A stretch of DNA of 64,000 nt from Candidatus Rhodoferax odensensis (GCA_016718405.1 JADKDJ010000006.1:204873-268872), one strand, 5' to 3'. Numbered from the stretch's first letter, positions 24,764 to 34,295 are shown. Translations and numbers: made by a program. The notes: generated by a model from the sequence alone, not told the origin.

Positions 24764-25954
24764 TCATGGCGGACTGGCCCTGGCCAGGCTTGGCTGCAGC
24801 AGCGCCCCGGCAAAACACAGCAGGTACAGGCCAAATGCAGCGACCCACAGTAGCGCGGCCAGCAGCAGCACGTCCGAGCCAAGGTGGTGCACGGTGTAGG
24901 CCAGTCGCAACAGCGCGGCGGCCAGCACCATGGCGTAAGCGGCCTTCATGGTGGCGGGCACGCGCAGCGGCCGCCCGGTGTGGCGCAGTACCACGCGGGT
25001 CATCAGGCCCAGCATGGTCAGACCCAAGGCGCCGAGCGTGAACACGTGTACCCAGGCGTCGGGCGGCACCAGTGCGGGGCGCAGTGCCGAGACGCCGCGC
25101 AAGGCGATGGCCGCGATCAGCAGGGCGTAGCCTAGATGCAGCGTCCACAGCAGCGGCTCGGACGCGGTGCGCCAGCCGCGCCAGCGCGCGCAGCGCCAGC
25201 CGTGCATGGCACAAGCCAGCGCCGCCGCAGCGCCCATCCAGGGCGGGCTGGCTTGCGACAGGTCGGCGGCGGCGAACAGCACCATGGAGACGGCGGTGGC
25301 GATTTCCAGCGGCACCAGGATGGCGCCGCACGTCTGGCCGCGCTGGGCCAGCCAGTTGCGGGTAAAGGCCGGTGTCAGCAGCCCGCCGTAGAGCGAATAC
25401 AAAAAGGCGAGCGCGTGCAGGCCCAGCGCCAGGCCAATGTGTGCGTCCGCCACGCTGGCACGCAGCAGCGCCAGATGCACCAGCACGTTGCCCAGCGCCA
25501 GCGCCAACAACGGCGGCAGCGTCCACATGAACAAGCGCTGGCGCGCTCCGGCCAAGGTGGGCCACAGCATGGCGCACAGCACCGGCAGCAGCGCGCAATC
25601 CAGCAGCAGCACCAGCACCGGTGGCAACCAGGTGCTGCTCCACCACGCCAGGCGCCCAGCCAACCACACGCTGGCGAGCAGTATCAGCGCGCCCCCGCGC
25701 AGCTCGGTACCGCCGGTCCAGCCGGGCAGGGCCGTGAGCAGCACGCCGCAAACGATGGCTGTGGCAAAACCAAACAACAACTCATGCGCGTGGCCAAGCG
25801 CCAGCACCGCACTGTCTGGCGGCTCGCCGAGCCAGCGCGCGCCCAGCCACAGCGCCAAGGCCAGCGGCCCGTAGGCCGCGCCCAGCAAGAAAAAGGGGCG
25901 AAAGCCGCTGGACCAGAGGCCAGCGGCGGTGTGGCCGTGTGTTGCCTCAGTCAT
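24764..25954 (-). CDS. nnrS: NnrS family haem-copper membrane protein
   Basis: 396 residues from the ATG at 25954. Twelve hydrophobic segments with the NnrS start SSGFRPFFLLGAAYGPLAL and several membrane His (GHAHELLFGF, GLHALAFLY, TVHHLGSD) that are candidate metal ligands. NnrS protects against nitrosative stress in denitrifiers and contains haem and copper. No nitrite or nitric oxide reductase genes are in the window. It ends 28 bp before the ParB-fold gene and starts 34 bp after the CaiB-like gene, close enough to share a transcript with either. Confidence 0.9.
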   Translation of the reverse strand: MTEATHGHTAAGLWSSGFRPFFLLGAAYGPLALALWLGARWLGEPPDSAVLALGHAHELLFGFATAIVCGVLLTALPGWTGGTELRGGALILLASVWLAGRLAWWSSTWLPPVLVLLLDCALLPVLCAMLWPTLAGARQRLFMWTLPPLLALALGNVLVHLALLRASVADAHIGLALGLHALAFLYSLYGGLLTPAFTRNWLAQRGQTCGAILVPLEIATAVSMVLFAAADLSQASPPWMGAAAALACAMHGWRCARWRGWRTASEPLLWTLHLGYALLIAAIALRGVSALRPALVPPDAWVHVFTLGALGLTMLGLMTRVVLRHTGRPLRVPATMKAAYAMVLAAALLRLAYTVHHLGSDVLLLAALLWVAAFGLYLLCFAGALLQPSLARASPP

Positions 25955-25988
25955 TGAGCTGACGCCCGGCACGGGTGTCGGTAATGCC

Positions 25989-27182
25989 TCACGCCAACAC
26001 GCCCTGCTGGGCAAGCGCAGCAATGTCACTGGTCGAATAGCCCGCCTCGCTCAGCACGCTGTGCGTGTGCGCGCCGTAGTGCGGGGGGAAGGCTAGTTCG
26101 GTGTGCGCGCCGGGCAGGTCCACCGCCATCGGCGGCAGGCGCAGCGTACTGGCATCGGGCAGGGTCGTGCGGGTCAGTTTGCCCTGGCGCTGTAGCAGCT
26201 CGCGCACTTGAGCGACGTCGAGAATGCGGGTGGCGGGGATGGTGGCGCCAGCCAGGTCACGCAACAGCGCCTCGCTGTCGTAGCGCATGGTCGCCACCGC
26301 CATGTCACGGTAGATGGTGTCGCGCTGCTGACCCCGGCCCTCGTTGGTCACCCGCTCGGCATTGGCCACGCTGGCGAACTGCGGGATCGCGGTCAGGCGC
26401 TGCCACTGCACATCGCTGCCAATGGCCAGGTAGACAAAGCCGTCTTGCGTAGGGTAGACGTTGGTCGGGATGAACTTGCGGTGCTCATTGCCCGAGCGCG
26501 TGACTTCGCTGGCGGTACAACCCATGTCGAGCAGCGGCAGCAGGGTGATCAGCCAGGAGGCGGCCACCTGCAGCATGGAGACATGAATTTCGCGGCCTTG
26601 TCCGGTCTCGGCGCGCTCCAACAGCGCCAGCAGCACGCTGGAGTACAACTCGTCGCCCGACTTGAGGTCAATCACCGGAATGCCGGTCAGCATCGGCGGG
26701 CCATTCGGATCGCCCGTGACCTCCATGTAGCCGGCCATGGCCTGGATCACCGGGTCATAGCCCGGCGCATCCGGCACCTGCGGGCCCTGCGCCGAGATGC
26801 CGGCCCAGATCAGGTCGGGCTTGGCCGCGCGCAGTGTCGCGTAGTCGATGCCCAGCGGCTGGTAACGCGAGGGCACGGTGTTGCAGCAGAACACGTCCAC
26901 GTTCAAGGCCTGAATCAGCCGCTGCAGCACCTGCTGGCCGCGTGGGTCTTTCAGGTTGAGCGCAATCGCCTCTTTGCCGACGTTGGGCGCGATGAAGTAG
27001 CTGCGCCGGTCGTCCCCGCCGCCCATACGCGAGCCAATGTAGCGGTTCGGGTCCCCCGGCAAGCCGCCCCCGCTGCCGGTGGCCTCGATGCGGATGACGC
27101 GCCAACCCAGTTGAGCAAATCGCAGCGTGGCGTAGGGCAGCGACAGCGCCTGCTCCATCGACAGCACGGTGCGGGGTTTCAT
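25989..27182 (-). CDS. Class III (CaiB/BaiF) CoA-transferase
   Basis: 397 residues with the CaiB/BaiF fold: FAQLGWRVIRIEATGSGG, KEAIALNLKDPRGQQVLQRL, then YDPVIQAMAGYMEVTG and DLKSGDELYSSVLLALLERA, where the catalytic carboxylate is an Asp. Such enzymes move CoA between acids without a free acyl-enzyme intermediate. It overlaps the end of the molybdenum hydroxylase large subunit by 4 bp, so it belongs to the same operon and may activate the pathway substrate or recycle CoA from a product. The donor and acceptor acids are unknown. Confidence 0.88.
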   Translation of the reverse strand: MKPRTVLSMEQALSLPYATLRFAQLGWRVIRIEATGSGGGLPGDPNRYIGSRMGGGDDRRSYFIAPNVGKEAIALNLKDPRGQQVLQRLIQALNVDVFCCNTVPSRYQPLGIDYATLRAAKPDLIWAGISAQGPQVPDAPGYDPVIQAMAGYMEVTGDPNGPPMLTGIPVIDLKSGDELYSSVLLALLERAETGQGREIHVSMLQVAASWLITLLPLLDMGCTASEVTRSGNEHRKFIPTNVYPTQDGFVYLAIGSDVQWQRLTAIPQFASVANAERVTNEGRGQQRDTIYRDMAVATMRYDSEALLRDLAGATIPATRILDVAQVRELLQRQGKLTRTTLPDASTLRLPPMAVDLPGAHTELAFPPHYGAHTHSVLSEAGYSTSDIAALAQQGVLA

Positions 27183-29571
27183 GCAGCTTTGGCCTGGGTC
27201 GCGGCGCCGGTGTCGCGCGCTGCCTTCATTGCCCGGTAGACCTTCTCGGGCGTAAACGGCAACTCCCGCAAGCGCACACCAGTGGCGTTCTCGATGGCGT
27301 TGGCGGTGGCTGCGGCGATGCAGATGGCCGGCGCCTCGCCCACGCCCTTTGCGCCTTGGGGGCCCTCGCCGTCCATAGTCTCGATAAAGTGCACGTCCAT
27401 CTCCGGGATCTCGGGCGCGGTGATCAGCTTGTAGTCTCTGAAACCGGGGTTGCGCACGCGGCCGTTCTCCACCATCAGTTCCTCGGTCATAGCATAGCCC
27501 TGGCCCATGACGATGCCGCCCTCGATCTGGCCCTCGATGCCGGTGCGGTTGAGCACCCTGCCCACGTCGTGCGCAGCCGTAACTTTGACGATTCTGACGA
27601 TGCCGGTGAGCGTATCCACCTCCACCTCCACCACCTGCGTGGCCCAGGCATAGGCCGCTGACACGTCGCCCTTGAACTGCTTGTCCTGGTGCTTGGAGGG
27701 CGGCTCGTAGTAGAAGGTGGTGGTGACCAGCTCGGCCTTGTCGGAGAAGTGCAGCGAGCGCATCAGCTTGGCCAGGCTCATCACCACTTCACCACTGTCC
27801 GCCTTGACGATGTGGCCGCCGCGCAGCTCGATCTGCCTTCGGCGAGGCCGCTGACCCGCGCCGCCGCTGCCAGGATCTTGGTGCGTGCCTTGCGCGCCGC
27901 GCCAATCGCCGAGTTGCCGCCAATAAAGGTGGTGCGACTGGCGTGCACCCCCACATCCCAGGGCGTGATGTCGGTGTCGTTGTTGACCACCGTCACGGCC
28001 TCCATGGGCAGGCCCAGTTCCTCACACACCAGTTGTGCCAGCACGGTCTCGGAGCCCTGGCCGATTTCCGACGCACCGGTCAGCAGCGTGACGTGGGCGA
28101 AGTCGTCGATCTTGAGGATGCTGCCGCAACCGTCGCTGGGGTAGATCTTGGCGCCGCCGCCCACGTGCAGCATGGAGGCCATGCCAATACCCCGCTTGAA
28201 GCGGCCCGGCAACTTCTGTGCGGCCAGTGCGGCGGCGTGCTTCTCGTGCCAGTGCGCGGCTTCGGCGGTAGTTGTCAAACACTGCTTCAGGCCGCAGCTC
28301 TTGAAGTGCATGCCCTGGCCGGTCACTTCACCGGGATCTTGCGCATTCTTCAGGCGCATGGCCAGCGGGTCTAGCCCGAGCTTGTGTGCCATCTGGTCGA
28401 TTTGCTGCTCTACCGCAAAGGTGGCCTGCAGATTGCCGTAGCCGCGAAACGAGCCGGCATAGGGGTTGTTGGTGTACACCGCCAGCGTGTGGTACTTGCA
28501 GTGTGGCACGCGGTACAGCGAGGAGATGGTCTGCATCATCACAAACGGCGTGGTGGCACCCCAGGAGGTGTAGGCGCCGTTGTCGTGCAGAGTTTCGCAT
28601 TCGCGGAAAGTGAAGGTGCCATCCTTCTTGGCGCCGCTGCGCAGGCGCAGCAGCACCGGCTGGCGCGTGGGCGAGGCGATGAATTCCTCCTCGCGCGAGA
28701 ACACCAGTTTCACCGGACGATCCGTCGCCTTGGCCAGGAACACCGTGATCGGCTCGAACGGATAGATATCGAGCTTGGAGCCAAAACCGCCACCGATGGG
28801 TGGCTGGATGATGCGGATGCGGCTCGGGTCCATATCCAGGATTTCGGAGAACTCGCGCTTGTGCAGAAATGGCACTTGCGTATTGCTGTGCAGCGTGAGG
28901 TTGCCCCTGGAGTCGAACTCGGCGATCACGCCCGACACGCCCATGCAGCAGTGCGTGACGTAGTGCAGGCTGAACCAGTCTTCCACCACCACGTCGGATT
29001 CGGCCTCGCCCTGCGCCACATCGCCGTGGGCGTAGTCAAAGGTCATGGCCACGTTGTGGCGGTGCGCCTCGGCGCCGCTGGCCTCGCCGGCCTTGAGCGC
29101 ATCATGCGGCGCGGGAGGCGGCAGCTTTTCAGCATGTATCACCGGCGCACCGGCGAGCAGCGCCTGGCGCGGGTCGGTGATCGCCGGCAGGTCTTCGTAC
29201 TCGACTTCGATCAGCTTGAGCGCCGCCTCGGCGATCTCGGCGCTGTCGGCGGCCACGGCGGCGATCTCGTCGCGGTAGCTGCGCACCTTGTCCGCCTTCA
29301 GCGGCAACTGGTCCTTGCCCACGCCCAAGGGGCGCTGATACGGCACGTCCGCCGCGGTCAGCACCGCGTGCACACCGGGCAGGGCGCGGGCGCGGCTGGT
29401 GTCGATGCGCACTATGCGCGCGTGCAGCCGGCTGGAGCGCAGAATCATGCCGATCAGTTGACCCGGCAAGTTCAGGTCGTGCACGTAGCGCGTCTTGCCG
29501 CTGGCCTTTTGCGGCGCATCGAGCTTGTTGATGCGCTGGCCGATGAGGGAGGTTTTTTCGATGACTTTCAT
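27179..29571 (-). pseudogene. Molybdenum hydroxylase large subunit (xanthine dehydrogenase/CoxL family), frameshifted
   Basis: The molybdopterin subunit of a three-part hydroxylase. N-terminal piece 29571-27781 and C-terminal piece ending at 27179 are in different frames. At 27834-27837 one base appears missing: adding a C restores a continuous 797-residue protein, the family length. Motifs: PIGGGFGSKLD, YAGSFRGYGNLQ (substrate loop; not the AYRCSFR of CO dehydrogenase), TGASEIGQGSE and the catalytic Glu in KGVGEAPAI. Both sides of the shift are well conserved, so sequencing error is as likely as a real defect. Substrate probably an N-heterocycle, aromatic acyl-CoA or aldehyde. Confidence 0.85.
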
Positions 29572-29655
29572 TTGGACACTTCCGTTAGGGCACGCAAATC
29601 CCCAAATCGCGGTCCACCCGGCCCGCCAGGGCCGCGCACGAGCAATGGCGACATC

Positions 29656-30129
29656 TCACGTCTGTTTCTCCGCCACGGCCTCGATGGCGTCGATGATCTT
29701 GACGTAACCGGTGCAGCGGCACAGGTTGCCTTCGATGCCGCGGGCTATCTGTTCCCGTGAAGCGCCAGGCGTCTTTTCCAGCAGATGCGTGGCCTGAACG
29801 ATCATGCCGGGGGTGCAAAAACCGCATTGCACCGCGCCGCAGTCCACAAAGGACTGCTGCAGCTTCTCGCCCAGTGGGTGTTTGGCCAGGCCTTCGATGG
29901 TGGTGAGTTCGCGGCCATCGCAGTCCAGCGCAAACATCAAGCAGGAATTGCTGGACAAGCCGTCCACCAGGATCGAGCAGGCGCCACACTCGCCCTCGCC
30001 GCAGCCGTATTTGGTGCCGGTCAGGCCCAGCACGTCGCGCAGCATGGCCAGTGCCGTCATGTCGGCACTGACGGTGGCGCGGCTTTTCACGCCGTTGAGC
30101 GTGAAAGTGATGTCACGTTTGAGATTCAT
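29656..30129 (-). CDS. Molybdenum hydroxylase small [2Fe-2S] subunit
   Basis: 157 residues with both clusters of the xanthine oxidase family: a plant-ferredoxin-type site (Cys43, 48, 51, 63; GCGEGECGACS) and the helical site (Cys102, 105, 137, 139; QCGFC and LCRCTG). It passes electrons from the molybdenum centre to FAD. The start overlaps the end of the FAD subunit gene by 17 bp and the large subunit starts 84 bp further on, so the order is medium-small-large. Confidence 0.93.
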   Translation of the reverse strand: MNLKRDITFTLNGVKSRATVSADMTALAMLRDVLGLTGTKYGCGEGECGACSILVDGLSSNSCLMFALDCDGRELTTIEGLAKHPLGEKLQQSFVDCGAVQCGFCTPGMIVQATHLLEKTPGASREQIARGIEGNLCRCTGYVKIIDAIEAVAEKQT

Positions 30130-30976
30130 CTTGCAGCATCCTTAGGGTCATGTTGTGCACCAGTTCGCGCCGGTACCAGGCGCTGGCGCGCACATCGTCG
30201 ATCGGGCGGATTTCGTCGCGGGCCGCAGCCGCCACGGCCTGCATGGTGGGTGCGTCGAGTGCCCGGCCCTCCAGCACGGCCTCGGCACCCCGGCAACGCA
30301 TTGGCGTGGCCGCCACCGCACCGTAAGCCAAGCGCACGTCGGTCAGGGTCTGCCCCTGGCGCACGCCACCAATGCCAATCGAGATTGCCGAGATGTCCAG
30401 CGCCGGGCGTGTGCCGAACTTGTAGAAGCGTCCTACAAACCCAGGCTTCGGGACCGGCAGCCACAGCGCGGTGACCAGCTCATGCGCTGTGCGCAGGGTC
30501 TTGCCTGGGCCGGTAACGAACTCGGCCAGCGGCACGCGGCGCACCTGGGCACTGCCGTTGGGCTTGCTCTGCAGTTCCACCTGCGCGTCCAGCACCAGCA
30601 GTGGCACCAGCGAGTCACCCGCAGGCGAGGCGTTGCAGACGTTGCCACCGATCGTGGCGTTGTTGCGCAACTGATCGCTGGCAAAGTGGTCGCAGGCCTG
30701 CAACAGGATGTCGAAGTGCTGCTTGATCAGCGGGTCGCGCTGCAGCTCATTCATGGTGCACAGGGCACCAATACGCACACCCGCGCCGTCGGCCTCCATC
30801 GTGTGCAGCGCGCCGATGCGCCGGATGTTGAGCAGGGTGCTGCCCAGCCGGGCGCGCCCCGCGTGGCTCTGCACCATCAGGTCGGTACCACCGGCCAGGA
30901 TGGTGACATCGCTGGCCCGCAGATGCTCCAGCGCCTCGGGCAGGGTCTGGGGCGCCCAGTACTGTTCAGTAGACAT
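30113..30976 (-). CDS. Molybdenum hydroxylase FAD-binding medium subunit
   Basis: 287 residues of the CoxM/CutM type. FAD-binding motifs are TILAGGTDLM (residues 25-34) and NNATIGGNVCNASPAGD. The C-terminal CO dehydrogenase flavoprotein domain follows. The gene overlaps the end of the mutase gene by 11 bp, so the hydroxylase and the B12 mutase are on one transcript, which suggests they act on the same pathway. Confidence 0.92.
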   Translation of the reverse strand: MSTEQYWAPQTLPEALEHLRASDVTILAGGTDLMVQSHAGRARLGSTLLNIRRIGALHTMEADGAGVRIGALCTMNELQRDPLIKQHFDILLQACDHFASDQLRNNATIGGNVCNASPAGDSLVPLLVLDAQVELQSKPNGSAQVRRVPLAEFVTGPGKTLRTAHELVTALWLPVPKPGFVGRFYKFGTRPALDISAISIGIGGVRQGQTLTDVRLAYGAVAATPMRCRGAEAVLEGRALDAPTMQAVAAAARDEIRPIDDVRASAWYRRELVHNMTLRMLQDESQT

Positions 30977-32579
30977 TGACCGGCTCCTGGTAGTGCCCGA
31001 ACACGCCGGTGAGCACCTGGGTGATCTCGCCCACGCTGGCGTAGGCCTTGACCGCCTCCACCACCGCCGGCATCACGTTGGCGCCGCTGCGGGCGGCCTG
31101 CTGCACCGCCTGCAGGGCCTTCGCCACGGCAGCAGCGTCACGTGTTTGGCGCACCTCGTTCAGGCGCGCCACCTGGGCCTGGGCATCGGCCTGGTTGTAG
31201 GGGTGGAACTCGACCTGCGGGTCCTTCTCTTCAATCTTGTAGCAGTTGACGCCAACCTTGCGGAAGGCCCCCGAGTCGATGTCCAACTGGCGCTGGTAGG
31301 CCTGGCGCGACACGTCGGCCTGCACCTCGCCGCTGGCCACCAGCTTGACGATGCCACCACGCGCATCCACATCGGCCATCACACGCTCCATGTCGGCGCG
31401 CATCTGGTTGGTCAGGGTCTCGATGTAGTAGCTGCCGCCCATCGGGTCGACCGTGTCGCACAGGCCCATCTCTTCGATCAGCAACTGCATGGTGCGCAGC
31501 GAGATGCGCTGCGCGTACTCGCTGGGGATCGTGTAGGCCTCGTCGTAGCAGCACAGCGCCATCGTCTGCGCGCCCGACAGCGCGCTGATCAGCGCGTAGT
31601 AGGCGCCGCGCACCACATTGAGTTCGGGCTGCTCGAAGGTCAGGCCGCCGCCACCGCCACCGGCGATCATGCGCAGCCACATGGAGCCGGGTTTTTGCGC
31701 GTCGTACTGCTCGTGCATGATCTTGGCCCACAGGCCACGGCCGGCGCGGAACTTGGCGACCTGCTCGAACAGGCTGCCGAAGATGTTGAAGTTGAAGGAC
31801 AAGCGGCCGGCAAACTCGTCCACCGAGAGGCCGCGCGCGATCACCTCGTCGGCATAGGCCTTGGCGATGCAGAAGGCATAGGCCATCTCCTGCACCGGGT
31901 TGGCGCCGGACTCGCGGATGTGGTAGCCGCACACCGACACCGGACTGTACTTGGGCGCGTGCTGGGCGCAGTACTCGATGGTGTCGCCCACCAGCTTGAT
32001 GGAGGGCTTGACCGGGAAGATCCAGGTGCCGCGGCCAATGAATTCCTTGAGAATGTCGTTCTGCGCCGTGCCGCGCAGGCTCTTCAAGTCAAAGCCGCGC
32101 CGCTCGGCCATCGCCAGGTACATGGCGATCAACACCACCGCCGCGCCGTTGATGGTGAGCGAGACCGTGACCTTGTCCAGATCGATGCCGTCAAAGGCAA
32201 TCTCGAAGTCGCGCAGGGTGTCGATAGCCATGCCGACGCGACCCACCTCACCGTCGGCCTGCGGGTCGTCCGAGTCGAGCCCGCATTGCGTGGGCAGATC
32301 GAAGGCCACGTTCAGGCCGGTCTGGCCGTTGGCAATCAGGTACTTGAAGCGCTGGTTGGTGTCCGCCGCGTTGCCAAAGCCGGTGTACTGGCGCATGGTC
32401 CAGGGCTGTTTGCGGTACATCTCGGCGTGGATGCCGCGCGTGAACGGGTAGGCGCCAGGCTGGCCCAGCATGGCGTCGCCGCCACTGGCCGCCACGTCTT
32501 GCGCGGTGTAGAGCTGCTGGATCTCGATGCCCGATTCATTGACCACCTTGCGCTGGGTGGTTTTCAGACGGTCGTTCAT
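30966..32579 (-). CDS. B12-dependent acyl-CoA mutase, large subunit (methylmalonyl-CoA mutase family)
   Basis: 537 residues forming the TIM-barrel substrate domain only, with no B12 domain; the small subunit is the preceding gene, overlapping by 4 bp. This split layout is that of isobutyryl-CoA and 2-hydroxyisobutyryl-CoA mutases and of archaeal methylmalonyl-CoA mutase. The specificity residues look methylmalonyl-like: Tyr65 (TMRQYTGFG) where 2-hydroxyisobutyryl-CoA mutase has Ile, Ala92 in place of its Asp, and Arg183 (EFIGRGTWIFP), the residue that binds the substrate carboxylate, where it has Gln. A substrate with a free carboxylate is therefore likely, though not necessarily methylmalonyl-CoA. 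Confidence 0.88.
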   Translation of the reverse strand: MNDRLKTTQRKVVNESGIEIQQLYTAQDVAASGGDAMLGQPGAYPFTRGIHAEMYRKQPWTMRQYTGFGNAADTNQRFKYLIANGQTGLNVAFDLPTQCGLDSDDPQADGEVGRVGMAIDTLRDFEIAFDGIDLDKVTVSLTINGAAVVLIAMYLAMAERRGFDLKSLRGTAQNDILKEFIGRGTWIFPVKPSIKLVGDTIEYCAQHAPKYSPVSVCGYHIRESGANPVQEMAYAFCIAKAYADEVIARGLSVDEFAGRLSFNFNIFGSLFEQVAKFRAGRGLWAKIMHEQYDAQKPGSMWLRMIAGGGGGGLTFEQPELNVVRGAYYALISALSGAQTMALCCYDEAYTIPSEYAQRISLRTMQLLIEEMGLCDTVDPMGGSYYIETLTNQMRADMERVMADVDARGGIVKLVASGEVQADVSRQAYQRQLDIDSGAFRKVGVNCYKIEEKDPQVEFHPYNQADAQAQVARLNEVRQTRDAAAVAKALQAVQQAARSGANVMPAVVEAVKAYASVGEITQVLTGVFGHYQEPVNVY

Positions 32580-33037
32580 GGCACGCTCCTCTCGACAAAG
32601 GCGGTGATCTCATCCAGCTTGGAGCCGGTCTGAAACACGCCACTGAAGCCCATAGCGCGCAGCGCGTCATGGTCCTGGCGCGGGATGTTGCCGCCGATCA
32701 TCCAGACCTTGCTGCCAAGACCGGCTTGCTCCAGCAAGGGTTTCAACTTGGCGCAAAACGCCAGGTGCGAGCCGGCCATGCTGGACAGGGCAATCACGTC
32801 GGCGCCGGTGTCCAGCGCCGCCTGGGTCACCGCCTCGGGCGTCTGCCGCAAACCGGTGTAGGTGACGTCGAAGCCGGCCGCCTTCATGGCCTGCACCACC
32901 ACCTTGGCGCCCTGGTCGTGACCGTCCAGGCCGGGCTTGGCGAGCAGCACCTTGATGGGGCGCCCCCGATCAGCTAAGGATAGCGCTTGGTCGCCTCGCG
33001 ACACGGCGGTCTGTCCCGCAAGGTCATTGGTTGTCAT
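32576..33037 (-). CDS. B12-binding small subunit of acyl-CoA mutase
   Basis: 153 residues from the ATG at 33037, preceded by GAGGTGAAAAC. The cobalamin-binding motif D-x-H-x-x-G is in KPGLDGHDQGAK, followed by the conserved S-x-x (ALSSMAGSH) and GG (MIGGNIP) elements of the base-off/His-on domain. It lies 4 bp after the acyl-CoA dehydrogenase stop and overlaps the large subunit start by 4 bp, so expression of the two subunits is probably coupled. Confidence 0.92.
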   Translation of the reverse strand: MTTNDLAGQTAVSRGDQALSLADRGRPIKVLLAKPGLDGHDQGAKVVVQAMKAAGFDVTYTGLRQTPEAVTQAALDTGADVIALSSMAGSHLAFCAKLKPLLEQAGLGSKVWMIGGNIPRQDHDALRAMGFSGVFQTGSKLDEITAFVERSVP

Positions 33038-33041
33038 GTTT

Positions 33042-34175
33042 TCACCTCGACATTTCCTTGGCAATGATCATTTTCAGAATCTCACTGGTGCCGCCACCAA
33101 TCAGGGTAAAGCGCACATCGCGCAGGTAGCGCTGCACCGGGTACTCCATGGCGTAACCGTAGGAGGCCAGCACGCGCGCGGCCTGGTCACACACACTGGC
33201 AGCGGTCTCGCTGGCGAACAGCTTGGCCATCGCCGCCTGCTGGTGGTAGGGTTTGTCGGCGTCGCGCAGCCAGGCCGCGCTGTAGACCAGATGGCTGGCG
33301 GCCTCCAGCGAGGTCGCCATCTCCGCCAACTTCATCTGAATGGCCTGGAAGCGGTTGATGGGCTTGCCAAACTGGCTGCGCTCTGCCGCGTAGCGATTGG
33401 CCTCGGCCAATGCGGCGTAACCCACGCCGAGCGCCATGGCCCCGGTGATGATGCGAATCTCGCCCAGCGTCTTGCGCAGGTGGCCCTCGCCGTCGCCCTC
33501 TTCCTTGGACAGGCGGTGGCTGTCGGGCACAAAGCAATCATCCAATGCCACCTCGGAGGTGGGCAGCGCCCAGACCCCCATCTTGTGAATCTCGCGCCCG
33601 ACCGTCAGGCCCTTGAAGCCCTTCTCCACCAGGAAGATGGTCAGCTTCTTCTCCTCGCCGGCCTTGGCGAACACAGTGAAGAAGTCGGCAACCGGGGCGG
33701 AGGTGATCCAGGTCTTCTGGCCATTGAGCAGGTAGCCACCGTCAACCTTGCGCGCGATGGTTGCAATCGACCCTAAGTCAGAGCCGGCGTTGGGCTCGGT
33801 CATGCAAATGGCGCCAATTTTCTCGCCGCGCAGCGCGGGTTTGAACAGGCGCTCCACAATGTGGGCATTGCCCAGCATGTGCAAAAACTTGGTGCCCATC
33901 AGCGACTGCATCGCCACCGCGCCAGCCAGCGACATCGAGCCGCGCGCCACCTCTTGCAGCGCCAGACAAAACTCGCTCAGGGCCATGCCGCTGCCGCCCA
34001 CGTCCTCGGGGTAACGCATGCCAAAGAAGCCCAGGTCTGCCAGCTCCTTGAACAAGGCATGTGGAAAGGCCCGTGCCTCGTCCAGCGCGGCCGCCTGCGG
34101 CGCGATGCGCTCGTCGCAAAAGCGCGCGAAGTTATCGCGGACTGCGGTCTGCTCGGGGGTGAGTTCGAAGTTCAT
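33042..34175 (-). CDS. Acyl-CoA dehydrogenase family protein with altered catalytic-base region
   Basis: 377 residues with all three domains. Motifs: ICMTEPNAGSDLGS and WITSAPVADFF in the FAD/substrate region, and ERSQFGKPINRFQAIQMKLAEM in the C-terminal domain. The usual EGT catalytic-base motif reads GGGTSEI (Glu replaced by Gly361), and the alternative Glu position of isovaleryl-type enzymes seems to be Ile. Related GGT variants exist among bacterial FadE proteins, so activity cannot be excluded. The start follows a 319-bp gene-free stretch holding two large hairpins. Confidence 0.87.
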   Translation of the reverse strand: MNFELTPEQTAVRDNFARFCDERIAPQAAALDEARAFPHALFKELADLGFFGMRYPEDVGGSGMALSEFCLALQEVARGSMSLAGAVAMQSLMGTKFLHMLGNAHIVERLFKPALRGEKIGAICMTEPNAGSDLGSIATIARKVDGGYLLNGQKTWITSAPVADFFTVFAKAGEEKKLTIFLVEKGFKGLTVGREIHKMGVWALPTSEVALDDCFVPDSHRLSKEEGDGEGHLRKTLGEIRIITGAMALGVGYAALAEANRYAAERSQFGKPINRFQAIQMKLAEMATSLEAASHLVYSAAWLRDADKPYHQQAAMAKLFASETAASVCDQAARVLASYGYAMEYPVQRYLRDVRFTLIGGGTSEILKMIIAKEMSR

Positions 34176-34220
34176 CGCCTAGTTGTCCGCTGGATCGGCT
34201 TGCACTGACGGATCGCGCCT

Positions 34221-34295
34221 GCCGCAGGGCGTTTTGCCGGGGGCCTCATGGTGCCAAACGCGCACAAATCGGCCCCCAGCAAAACGCCCTGCGGC
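34221..34295. repeat. Long hairpin element, copy A (conserved 25-nt loop)
   Basis: Arms 34221-34245 and 34271-34295 pair over 25 positions with one mismatch; the outer 17 bp (GCCGCAGGGCGTTTTGC and its complement) are perfect. The loop, 34246-34270, starts TCATGGTGCC and ends CACAAATC. The reverse complement of this loop recurs in copy B with one difference, although the outer arms differ. It lies between hyuB and the acyl-CoA dehydrogenase gene, both on the minus strand. Together with copy B it fills much of the gene-free interval 34176-34494. Confidence 0.85.

Noticed and set aside
29656..30976. Aerobic carbon monoxide dehydrogenase (CoxSML)
   Set aside because: The large subunit lacks the AYRCSFR active-site loop of true CO dehydrogenase, having YAGSFRGYG instead, so CO oxidation is not supported.
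30708..32633. 641-codon plus-strand frame opposite the mutase gene
   Set aside because: High-GC antisense shadow of the conserved mutase and FAD-subunit genes.
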